A model generated the notes under the pieces. The model saw only the letters and a list, made by a program, of their open reading frames with translations. It ran no database searches and was not told where the DNA came from. From contig CAYPMO010000003.1 of the NCBI GenBank assembly GCA_964412015.1, forward strand, positions 1 through 64,000: 64,000 bases of DNA, in the 5' to 3' direction. The position numbers were made by a program, and so were the translations under genes. This DNA comes from SZUA-318 sp964412015. Its GTDB lineage: Bacteria > Gemmatimonadota > Gemmatimonadetes > Longimicrobiales > Gaopeijiaceae. Below, one piece after another: positions 7,872 to 15,838 of the stretch; position 1 is the first letter of the stretch, and each line of letters opens with the position of its first letter.

Positions 7872-10601
7872 TCAGCGGCTCAGCCAGTAGTTGACCTTCA
7901 CCATGAACGTGTTGCGCATGGTGTCGTCGAGGAGCGCCCCGGCCTCGTCGAAGAGCCCGGCGGTCGGGTCCGTGGAGAAGCCGGACCGCCCGTGGTTCCA
8001 GACCAGGAAGAGCGTGGATCCGGGCCGATACTCCCATCTCACGACCAGGTTGCTACGGAGCGAGCGGATGCTGAAGTCCGGGTTCGTGAACGTGATGGTC
8101 GGCGCGGGGCCCGCGCCGTCGGGGTCGGCGGCGTAGGTGTTCGCGCCCTGGTCGAACGCCAGCGTCGAGGAGCCGTCCTCACCGTAGCGCACGAACTCGA
8201 AGCTGCGCGCGCGTGCGAGTTCCTTGAATCCCTCGTAGTCGCCCGACGCCAGGAGGGGCTGGGCGTACCACTGGATGCTCAGGCTCGGGGACAGCGCCAG
8301 GTCCGCGCGCAACGAGGCGTTCAGGCTCCGCTGCCGGAGCCCGCTGAACAGGTAACGTCCCCCGTAGGTCTCGGTGGCCGTCGGGTCCGTGCGTTGGGTT
8401 ACGTAGAAGCCTACCGACTGGCTCTCGTTGTAGTTGACGGAGAGGCGCAGGTCGGCGGCGCCACTGGGGCGCAGGGACAGGCTCGGCCCGGTCGACATGC
8501 CCCAGCCGCCCTCGCTGTTCCTGGAAAAGGAGGCGAAAAGGCTCCCGCTCATCCGGTTGCGCTGATCCGAGCTCACGCTCCCGTTCACCGACCACTGCGC
8601 CGGGCGGGCCATGAGGGGTCCGCCGCGCGTGGTGTTGTCGGTCAGCGTCCGGGGGCTGAGGTTCGACCCTACGCTGAAGCTCCAGTAGTTGAGGAGCTGC
8701 CCGTTCGCGCCCAGGTAAGCCGAGCGACCCACGTTGGTCCCGCCGAAGTTCCAGCTCTGGGCCCAGCTCCCGTTCAGCGAGAAGCGGCGGAAGACCCGGC
8801 CGGGGTCGAGCCACCTGTAGTTGAGCCAGACGCCGTGGAAGACGTCGTCCGCCTCCGTGCTGAACCCGCCGTCGTTGACCTCGAAGCCGGGCGAGGTCGC
8901 GAAGATGTCGGTCCCTCCGACGAAGCGGCCCGATTCCCTGGCGAAGCTGAGCGCCGTGCTCCACCCGGTCATGGACGTGGCGCTCGGATCCAGCTTCACG
9001 TAGTCCTGATCCGGGCGTTGGTAGTAGCGCGCGGAAGACCGCTGGGCCGCCGTCATCGCCTCCGGGTCACCGGCCACGCGCGAGCCGGCGAGCGTGCCGC
9101 TGACGGACCACCGGTTGCTTCCGAAGCGGTGGAAGAAGTCCGTCCCTGCGGCGTATGCGGAGGTGCGGAGTCCCTCGAAGAGGGGATCGCCGAGGTCTCG
9201 GTTGACGCTCGTTGCCAGGACACCGATCCCGGTACCGCCGCTCCGGAAGTCGCGCCGCACGCTCACGACGCCGTAGTTGGCCAGCGGCTCGACGGGGCGG
9301 GTCCCGCGGGTCCCGTCGGCCGCCTGGATCCTGGCCTGCTCGGCGCTCGTCACGGCGTCGAGGAATCCGACGGACCAGGATCCCAGCTTTCCGGATAGCT
9401 TGGTCGCGCCGAGGATGCTGGTCGCGGACGGGTTGTCCGCCCAGCCGTCCGGCTCGTTCGCCGGGCGGGAGGGCGCCCGCCCGATGCGCCTCGAGTAGAA
9501 CAGCGTGGGCGCGAACGCCCTGCTTCCGGCTCCGTACTGGAAGAGGTTGGCGCCCTCCACGAAAAAGGGACGGCGCTCCTCGAAGTACGTCTCGAAGTCG
9601 GTGAGGTTCACCACCGCCGGATCCACCTCGACCTGTCCGAAGTCGGGGTTGACGGTGGCGTCCAGCGTCATGTTGCTGGTGACGCCGTACTTGAGGTCGA
9701 GCCCGATGCCCTTGCCGATGACGCTGCCGTCGTTGAACGGGCTGGAGCGGTCGGCCGACCGGTCGAAGTCGGCCGAAGCCACCGTGTAGGGGAGCGCCTC
9801 CAGGCGCTTGGGCTGGGGGATGTCGCGCAGGCCCTCGAGGTGCCCGAAGAGGGACGCGTATCCCCGCTCCGTGTTCCGCGCCCACATCCAGCGCGTCGTC
9901 TCGCTCTTCCGGAAGATCTGGCGGGTGAAGTTGACGCCCCAGGTCTGCTCCGGATCCGTGGAGAACCGGAGCTGGGAGAACGGAATCCGGATCTCCGCGA
10001 CCCAGCCCAGGGAGTCCACGCCCACCGCCGCCTCCCACACCGGATCCCACGAGGAATCCCCGTACGAGTTGTCGTTGGCGGCGAGCGCGTCCGACCTCAC
10101 GCCGGCGGCGTTCACGGCGAACTCGAACGCCGTCCGATGGTCGTGATAGGAGTCGATGGAGACGCGGAAGACGTCGCTCGAGGTCTCGCTGTCCCGCCGG
10201 CCGAGCCGCCGGGCGATGGCGGCGGGCTCGTTGTCGAACAAGCGCGCCCCGACGTACAGCGCGTCGGCGTCGTAGGTCACCCGGACCTCGGTGCGCTCGC
10301 TCGGCTCGCCGCCGTCCAAGGGAAGGACCTGCGTGAAGCCCGTGATGACCGGAGCCTCCTGCCAGGCCGGCTCCTCGAGGCGTCCGTCGAGGACCGGCGA
10401 CGAGATCGTCGCCTGGACGGCGCGCGCCACGAGGGGGGCCGGGCGGTCCGGGCGGTCTCCGTTTCGCGCCAGCGCGGGCTGCGCCGCCCCGTCCACGGGG
10501 ACCGACAGGGCTCCGAGAGCCATTGCCGCGGCGAACGTCAGCCTCCGCACCGACCCGCCCCCACCACCCCTCGTCGTCTCCGGTCCCGTCGCTGTCCCCA
10601 T
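7872..10601 (-). CDS. DUF5916 outer-membrane-type protein with CBM9-like N-terminus
   Basis: About 909 residues from the ATG at 10601, chosen because GGGGAGG lies about 6 bases upstream; the frame extends further up without support. A signal peptide comes first (basic residues, then an Ala/Leu stretch ending GAAQ). About residues 60-240 resemble a family-9 carbohydrate-binding domain (LDGRLEEPAWQ, a YDADALYVGARLFD strand). The remainder is the DUF5916 region, rich in alternating aromatic and polar residues and ending in YWLSR, which fits an outer-membrane beta-barrel. Proteins of this family often accompany peptidases and TonB receptors, but the substrate is unknown. A second family member lies just upstream on the same strand. 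Confidence 0.88.
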   Translation of the reverse strand: MGTATGPETTRGGGGGSVRRLTFAAAMALGALSVPVDGAAQPALARNGDRPDRPAPLVARAVQATISSPVLDGRLEEPAWQEAPVITGFTQVLPLDGGEPSERTEVRVTYDADALYVGARLFDNEPAAIARRLGRRDSETSSDVFRVSIDSYHDHRTAFEFAVNAAGVRSDALAANDNSYGDSSWDPVWEAAVGVDSLGWVAEIRIPFSQLRFSTDPEQTWGVNFTRQIFRKSETTRWMWARNTERGYASLFGHLEGLRDIPQPKRLEALPYTVASADFDRSADRSSPFNDGSVIGKGIGLDLKYGVTSNMTLDATVNPDFGQVEVDPAVVNLTDFETYFEERRPFFVEGANLFQYGAGSRAFAPTLFYSRRIGRAPSRPANEPDGWADNPSATSILGATKLSGKLGSWSVGFLDAVTSAEQARIQAADGTRGTRPVEPLANYGVVSVRRDFRSGGTGIGVLATSVNRDLGDPLFEGLRTSAYAAGTDFFHRFGSNRWSVSGTLAGSRVAGDPEAMTAAQRSSARYYQRPDQDYVKLDPSATSMTGWSTALSFARESGRFVGGTDIFATSPGFEVNDGGFSTEADDVFHGVWLNYRWLDPGRVFRRFSLNGSWAQSWNFGGTNVGRSAYLGANGQLLNYWSFSVGSNLSPRTLTDNTTRGGPLMARPAQWSVNGSVSSDQRNRMSGSLFASFSRNSEGGWGMSTGPSLSLRPSGAADLRLSVNYNESQSVGFYVTQRTDPTATETYGGRYLFSGLRQRSLNASLRADLALSPSLSIQWYAQPLLASGDYEGFKELARARSFEFVRYGEDGSSTLAFDQGANTYAADPDGAGPAPTITFTNPDFSIRSLRSNLVVRWEYRPGSTLFLVWNHGRSGFSTDPTAGLFDEAGALLDDTMRNTFMVKVNYWLSR

Positions 10602-10747
10602 GCGCCCCTCCCCGAGTGCCCCCCCCGCGCCGTGTCGATGCGGAGGCCGGGCAGGGGCGTCCGCGGTCACTCCCTTGGATGGCACGGGGACGCGAATCGT
10701 TGCACTCCAGCCGGACGCCCGCGGCCGGGGCGAGCAGCCCTACGCGG

Positions 10748-10765
10748 CGCCGGGGAATCCCGGCG
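10748..10765 (-). terminator. Hairpin after the small frameshifted gene
   Basis: A 7-bp perfect stem (CGCCGGG/CCCGGCG) with a GAAT loop lies 3 bases beyond the stop of the small gene. No U-rich tail follows on the minus strand, so this may be a Rho-assisted terminator or a processing or stability hairpin rather than an intrinsic terminator. Confidence 0.3.
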
Positions 10766-10767
10766 GG

Positions 10768-11074
10768 TCACACCTCCGGTTCGAACTGGATGTTCATGGC
10801 CGCGATCTCGTTCTTGAAATGGTAGGCGAGGCGACCGACGAAGGCCCCGAGCAGCTGCCATTCCCTCGAACGGTTCTGGCACTTCAGCGCCGCGATCAGG
10901 GGTCCGGCCGTCCTCGTGAAACGGATCTCGCCGATGTACTTCCTGTGCTGGATGACCAGGCCACCGCGGACGTGCTTGACCACGAACGACTTGATCTTCC
11001 CGTTCCTGATCGCCTCCCGGAGAAGCGCCCAGGAAGTTCTCTCCGCCGCGGCTGATGATCTGCATGTGGACCAT
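10768..11074 (-). pseudogene. Small conserved-looking gene with an internal frameshift
   Basis: The ATG at 11074 has a good Shine-Dalgarno sequence (GGGGGAAGAG) and begins MVHMQIISRGGE. About 12 codons later, near 11030-11040, the sensible reading moves by one base into the frame TSWALLREAIRNGKIKSF, then VVKHVRGGLVIQHRKYIGEI and onward to a stop at 10768. The second frame alone has no start codon before a GTG at 10983, and the first frame degenerates after the shift. Restored, the product would be about 101 residues, basic, with no membrane segment. I do not recognise it. It lies 27 bases after the upstream DUF5916 gene, as a third member of that operon. One extra base (AA for A in gagaac) would explain it; a sequencing error or a real mutation are both possible. 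Confidence 0.55.
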
Positions 11075-11100
11075 GACTCTTCCCCCTGCTTCGACTCCCG

Positions 11101-13332
11101 TCAGAGCAGAAGCAACCGCGTGACCTTCACCGTGAGAAAGCGCTCCAGGACACCCGGGCCGGTGAGTGACCTCCGCTCCGTGTAGAGAAAGAACAGATCG
11201 GAGAGCGGCGCGTGGATGAAGTGCGCGCGCAGATTCGTGATCATCTCGTCGGTATCGGCGTTGATCTGCACGAAGGCGCTGAAGTTGAGCGTGGTGCTCC
11301 ACGCGTACTGGAGCCGGGCGCCGAAGAGATCGGCGGTGAACGAGGTCCCCTGAACGGCGACCGCGTTGTGCGTGGCGTCCACGTCGAGCACCAGGTGGTG
11401 ATCGGGCTGCCAGCGGAGACCGCCGCTCACGGTCCAGCGCGTTCCGTCCCAGAAGCCTCCCCCCGAGATGCCCAGGTTCCCGGAGAGGGCATTCCCCTGG
11501 CTGGATCGGTACGTCGCGGATCCCTGGGAGAACGTGTAATCGCCGACGGGGATCGACACCCCTTCGCGTACGCGGAAGGGGGCGTCGAGCCGCTCGAACG
11601 TGCGTGTCGCGCCGAAGCTGAGGGTGGAGCGGTCGTGGAAGTTCACACCCAGGCCGGCGTGCGCCTCCCGGGACTCGAGTCGCCCGGAGAGGTTCGTCGT
11701 CCAGGTCGCATCCACCCACGGATTGACCTCCAGCACCCGGGGAATCCGCGGCTGGGTGTGGAGCCCCACCGTGGCGTAGCGTTCCCGGATCGCGTGCCGG
11801 CGCACGAAGCCGATGCCCGGGTCGAAGCGCTCGCCCACCTGGCGCACGGCCACCGACGTGTTCCAGAGACGGTCCCGCCATCCGACCGAGAACCGGGCTG
11901 CCCGGTCGCTCTCTTCTCCCTCGCGCGTCGCCGCGACGTACGTGTTGACGAAGAGCTTTCCACCGAGCATCAGGTTCGCGTCCACACCCGCGGCCTGGTT
12001 CGCGGGGGCGCTCTCGCCGCGGGCGTCGCGATGCGTGAGGATGAAGCCGATGTCGGAGTTACCCAGCACGCGCCTCCGCACGCGCACCACGCTGAAGCTC
12101 TCGCCGGGCGCCTGGTCGAACTCCTCCGCCTGGACCGTCAGGAGCCCGAGCTCGAAGCCGCCTGCCTGTCCCGTCAGGCGCGCGCCGCCCGTCAGCGGAA
12201 CGGGGCTCCCACCGCGCAGCCCGATCTGGCGCGAATGGAACAACGTCATGTCCTTCAGCGACGAACCCAGCCGAGGTCCCCCCGGTCCGGCGCCCACGTC
12301 GCCGAACGTGAACGTGCCCGAGTTCTCCAGGAAGAACTCGCGCAGCTCCGGGAAGAAGACCGGAAATCGGGTCAGGTTCACCTGCTCCTGGTCCACTTCC
12401 ACCTGCGAGAAGTCGGTGCGCCACGTGAGATCGAGCGTGAGGTTCGGTGTGAGCCCCCACTTGAGGTCCACGCCTCCGTCCGCGTCGTTGCCGCGCGCGT
12501 CCTCGGCCAGCGACGCGCCCCCGCCGCGTGACGCCAGCGCGAACGGCTTCACGCTCATGTTGTGTCCCGCCGGGAGCTTCCCGAGCCCGGTGAGCATGCC
12601 CGCCTGGGACATGAGGAAGATGCGGTTCCTCCGGTCCAGCGGCGCCCAGTAGGACACCTCGTTCCTGCGCCGGATGCGGCGCATGAGGTTCATCCCCCAA
12701 CGCTGGTCGGGCAGCGTGGGATCGAAGCGGAGCGTACGCCATGGGATCGCCATCTCGAGCGTCCAGCCGCGCTCGTGCCTCGTGGTCCTCACGTCCACGA
12801 CGCCGTCCCATCCGTAGTCGCGGTAGCGACCGTCGTCCGTGCCCTGTCCGTCCTTGATTCCTCCCGCGGGATTCACGAAGAAGATGAACGAGCTCCTCCG
12901 GTCCAGATACGTGTCCAGCGTGACGCCGAAGGCGTCCATCTCCTCGAAGAGGATCCCGGGTGAGTCCCGCTCGAGCCCTCCGACCACGATCCCCCGGGGG
13001 TCGGTGTCGAACAGCTCCGCGCCGATGTAGAGGTTGGTCCCGTCGTAAGCGATCCGCACCTCGGTGCGCTGGGTCGCGGGGAGGCCTTCGTCGGGCTCGG
13101 ACTGGACGAACTCGGTGATCGGGGCCACGGACGCCCATGCGGCCTCGTCCATGCGCCCATCGATCCTGACGCCACGCACGGGGGCGACCCGCAACTCCGG
13201 GCGTCGGCGCGATTCCGGATTGCCCGCAGTGCCGGGATCCTGGGCGGTGATCCGGAGGGGAAGCGCGCCCAGCAGCACCGCGACCACCGCGATCGGCAGG
13301 GCCGCAGACGTTCCGCACCGTGGCTCGGTCAA
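11101..13332 (-). CDS. DUF5916 outer-membrane-type protein with CBM9-like N-terminus (second copy)
   Basis: A 743-residue protein with a TTG start that overlaps the stop of the thioesterase gene (TTGA), implying translational coupling. A signal peptide (about residues 1-30) is followed by the same domain order as the protein at 7872: a CBM9-like domain (RIDGRMDEAAWAS, IAYDGTNLYIGAELFD) and then the DUF5916 region. It is shorter than the first copy but retains the WRTDFSQVEVDQEQVNLTRF type stretch found in both (the other reads NPDFGQVEVDPAVVNLTDF). The C-terminus ends in hydrophobic strand-like residues. The two proteins are diverged paralogues and probably both insert in or cover the outer membrane. 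No enzyme partner is obvious in the operon. Confidence 0.88.
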   Translation of the reverse strand: MTEPRCGTSAALPIAVVAVLLGALPLRITAQDPGTAGNPESRRRPELRVAPVRGVRIDGRMDEAAWASVAPITEFVQSEPDEGLPATQRTEVRIAYDGTNLYIGAELFDTDPRGIVVGGLERDSPGILFEEMDAFGVTLDTYLDRRSSFIFFVNPAGGIKDGQGTDDGRYRDYGWDGVVDVRTTRHERGWTLEMAIPWRTLRFDPTLPDQRWGMNLMRRIRRRNEVSYWAPLDRRNRIFLMSQAGMLTGLGKLPAGHNMSVKPFALASRGGGASLAEDARGNDADGGVDLKWGLTPNLTLDLTWRTDFSQVEVDQEQVNLTRFPVFFPELREFFLENSGTFTFGDVGAGPGGPRLGSSLKDMTLFHSRQIGLRGGSPVPLTGGARLTGQAGGFELGLLTVQAEEFDQAPGESFSVVRVRRRVLGNSDIGFILTHRDARGESAPANQAAGVDANLMLGGKLFVNTYVAATREGEESDRAARFSVGWRDRLWNTSVAVRQVGERFDPGIGFVRRHAIRERYATVGLHTQPRIPRVLEVNPWVDATWTTNLSGRLESREAHAGLGVNFHDRSTLSFGATRTFERLDAPFRVREGVSIPVGDYTFSQGSATYRSSQGNALSGNLGISGGGFWDGTRWTVSGGLRWQPDHHLVLDVDATHNAVAVQGTSFTADLFGARLQYAWSTTLNFSAFVQINADTDEMITNLRAHFIHAPLSDLFFLYTERRSLTGPGVLERFLTVKVTRLLLL

Positions 13333-13814
13333 GCGTGGGCTCCGGGGGACTCGTCACCCCGCATTCGCACCGCCACCAGATGCCCCGTGGCCGTGACCAC
13401 GCCGTCGGCCGACAGCGTCTCCTCGATCACGACCTTGCGGCCCTTGATCTCCACGATGCGGCCGCGGATCTCGAGCTCCGGGCCGAGGGGCGTGGGCTTG
13501 AGGAAGTCCACCTTGAGCGATGCGGTGACGAAGCGCGGAGCGGGTCCGTCGCCCATCTTCCTGCCTTCGGACCGGAGCATTGCGGCCGAGGCGGCCCCCG
13601 TGCCGGCACAGTCCAGCAGCGAGGCGATCAGACCCCCGTACACGATTCCCGGCATCGCGATGTGGTACGGCGCGGGGGTGAAGAAGGTCACCGTCTCGTC
13701 GCCGTCCCAGCGCGTCCGGATGTGGAGACCCACGTCGTTGAGGCGGCCGCAGCCGTAACAGTGCGAGACATCGTCGGGGTAGAAGTCCTGGATGGCGGGG
13801 CTGTCTTCGGACAT
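13329..13814 (-). CDS. PaaI-family hotdog thioesterase
   Basis: A 161-residue protein. The single hotdog domain shows the usual sequence: CYGCG near residues 19-23, a PGIVYGGLIASLLDCAG stretch (the YGG...D active-site helix) and PRFVTASLKVDFLKPTPLG followed by strands. Such enzymes hydrolyse acyl-CoA thioesters in the cytoplasm, and substrate range is not predictable here. The Cys-x-x-Cys pair near the N-terminus occurs in many members of this subfamily. It is the first gene of the run leading into the second DUF5916 gene, with which it overlaps by 4 bases. Confidence 0.85.
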   Translation of the reverse strand: MSEDSPAIQDFYPDDVSHCYGCGRLNDVGLHIRTRWDGDETVTFFTPAPYHIAMPGIVYGGLIASLLDCAGTGAASAAMLRSEGRKMGDGPAPRFVTASLKVDFLKPTPLGPELEIRGRIVEIKGRKVVIEETLSADGVVTATGHLVAVRMRGDESPGAHA

Positions 13815-13867
13815 GGGGTCAGCGGCCTGTCGCTGTGGGGTCGAGGGGAACGGCTCGGACGTGGGTC

Positions 13868-15718
13868 CTACGGAGATGGTTCGCGCATCACCGGCACGAT
13901 GACGTGGGACGCGCGGGAAGGCGCGCGATACACGCGGATCGTCGCAGGGTGGAAGTCGGAGGGGCGCGCCTCGAAGATGTTCGCCACGAACGCCTGGGGG
14001 TTCCGGTCGATCAGGGGAAACCAGGTGCTCTGGACCTGCACCATGATCCGGTGCCCCTTCTTGAACGTGTAGCTCTGCGTGTTGAGCGAGAAGGAGTAGT
14101 GCACGACCGAGTCGCTCGGCACGGCGGTCGGACGCTCATAGCTCTCGCGGTAGCGCCCGCGGAACACCTCGCTGGACACCATGAGCTGGTAGCCGGCGAG
14201 CTCCCAGTTCTCGGGGTAGGATTCCGGATACACGTCGATGAGCTTGACCACCCAGTCCACGTCGGTCCCGGTCGTGGAGGCGAACAGCTCTGCGACGACC
14301 TCGCCGGCGATCGTCAGGTCCGCGTCGAGGACCTCGCTCTCCCAGGAGAGCACGTCGGCGCGGTCGTCCACGAAGCGCTGGTCCTCCACGAGCCACGTGC
14401 GCCACTTCGAGCCCGGCCCGTAGGTCGCCTGGATCGGACGATGGCGGTACGGCACCGGATGCTCCGGGTCGGACACGTAGGCGTCGAAGGCGTCCGCGGC
14501 CGACGCGCCGGGCGGGTCGAAGGAGAGGTTCTCATGCGCGTGGAAGTAGAGGTTCCGCCTCTCGATCCCGACTTCGGGAGGCCACGCGTTCCACCGGTGC
14601 CACTCGTTCGCGCCGGCCACGAACGTGAGCGCCTCGGGGAGGTCGAGCGCTCCCTGGTCCTTGAGCCAGTATCGGAACCAGGGGGCCTGCACGTCCTCGA
14701 GGAACCAATCGGACGTCGCGCTCCCGAAGGGGATGATGCCCAGCGCGTCGCCGGGGCGGCGATTCCAACCCCCGTGGTTCCACGGGCCGACGACCAGGTG
14801 ATTCACACCCGCGGTGTCGAACTCCTCCAACGCGTGGTAGATGCGCACGGGTCCCCAGAAGTCCTCCTGGTCCCACCATCCCGCCACGTTCAGCGTCGGC
14901 ACCTTCGCGCTGCGGATGTGGGGGATGAGCGTCTGCCTCTTCCAGAACGCATCGTAGTCGGGGTGTTCCACGTAGTCGTTCCACGTGGGAATGCGTCCCA
15001 TGAGGTACCGTTCGTTCACGTTGGCGAGCGGCCCGAGCGACAGGTACCAGTCGTAGGTGTCGTACCGATCGAAGGTGAAGGGCTCGGTCTCCTTCGAGGT
15101 TTCCATCCTGGCCGCGTACTCGAACCCGTAGCTCAGGCGGAACGCCCCGTTGTGGTGGAAGTCGTCCCCGAGCCACATGTCCGCCGGAGACGCCTGAGGG
15201 GAGATCGCTGTGAGCGCGGGGTGGGGTTCGAGAGCGCCCATGATCGTGGTCCAGCCGTCGTACGAGACTCCCAGCATGCCGACGCGCCCGTTGTTGCCCG
15301 GCACGTTGTGGAGGAGCCACTCGATCGTGTCCCAGGTGTCCGTTCCCTCGTCCAGGGACCGCGTGTCCCCGGGCGCCCTCGCGGGGCGCTGCATCACGAA
15401 CCGGCCCTCGGAGGCGAAGCGGCCCCGGATGTCCTGGAAGACGAAGATGTAGCCGTCTTCCGCCAATTCACGGTACGAGCCGTCGAGCGTGGACGCCTTG
15501 CCGGAGACGCCGTAGGGCGTGCGGTTCATGAGGAAGGGAAGGGGCGAGCGGGCGTCCCTGGGCACGAAGATCTTCGTGTTCAAGCGTACGCCGTCTCGCA
15601 TCGGGATCATGACGTCCCTCACGTCGTAGCGGTCCGCGATGCGCTCCTGGGCGAGCGCGGCCGCCGGGAGCAGGGTGCATGACACGGCGAGGGCGACGAA
15701 GACGGTTCGCTGGCGCAT
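13868..15718 (-). CDS. CocE/NonD-family exported alpha/beta hydrolase
   Basis: A 616-residue protein from the ATG at 15718, preceded by GGAGGG. The open frame runs much further upstream but is out of register with any coding sense there. A clean signal peptide ends in ALAQ near residue 24. The X-Pro dipeptidyl-peptidase/CocE fold follows: MRDGVRLNTKIFVP, RTPYG, and the nucleophile Ser152 in GVSYDGW. The acid lies in the AGWWDQEDF region and the catalytic His in WNHGGW. The C-terminal third is the jelly-roll domain of this family. Known relatives are alpha-amino-acid ester hydrolases, cocaine esterase and glutaryl acylases, so it probably cleaves esters or amides of small molecules or peptides in the periplasm. 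Confidence 0.9.
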   Translation of the reverse strand: MRQRTVFVALAVSCTLLPAAALAQERIADRYDVRDVMIPMRDGVRLNTKIFVPRDARSPLPFLMNRTPYGVSGKASTLDGSYRELAEDGYIFVFQDIRGRFASEGRFVMQRPARAPGDTRSLDEGTDTWDTIEWLLHNVPGNNGRVGMLGVSYDGWTTIMGALEPHPALTAISPQASPADMWLGDDFHHNGAFRLSYGFEYAARMETSKETEPFTFDRYDTYDWYLSLGPLANVNERYLMGRIPTWNDYVEHPDYDAFWKRQTLIPHIRSAKVPTLNVAGWWDQEDFWGPVRIYHALEEFDTAGVNHLVVGPWNHGGWNRRPGDALGIIPFGSATSDWFLEDVQAPWFRYWLKDQGALDLPEALTFVAGANEWHRWNAWPPEVGIERRNLYFHAHENLSFDPPGASAADAFDAYVSDPEHPVPYRHRPIQATYGPGSKWRTWLVEDQRFVDDRADVLSWESEVLDADLTIAGEVVAELFASTTGTDVDWVVKLIDVYPESYPENWELAGYQLMVSSEVFRGRYRESYERPTAVPSDSVVHYSFSLNTQSYTFKKGHRIMVQVQSTWFPLIDRNPQAFVANIFEARPSDFHPATIRVYRAPSRASHVIVPVMREPSP

Positions 15719-15825
15719 GAGTCCCTCCGGAAGTCGGTGCGCTCGGCCCGGCGACGCCGGGAATGTAGGGTGGTGGGAGGTGGGGGCGCCAAGGGCGCCC
15801 GGTGCGCTTCGGAGCGGAGTGAGGT

Positions 15826-15831
15826 TAGCAT
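15826..15831 (+). promoter_or_regulatory. TANNNT box 7 nt before the GT-C protein start
   Basis: TAGCAT at 15826-15831 ends 7 bases before the ATG at 15839, and there is no Shine-Dalgarno sequence. It is a candidate leaderless-type -10 element with no clear -35. Confidence 0.35.
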
Positions 15832-15838
15832 GTAGCGC

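Noticed and set aside
7992..9398. A 468-codon open frame on the plus strand opposite the DUF5916 gene
   Set aside because: It is an antisense shadow; the minus-strand frame has a signal peptide, family motifs and a Shine-Dalgarno sequence.
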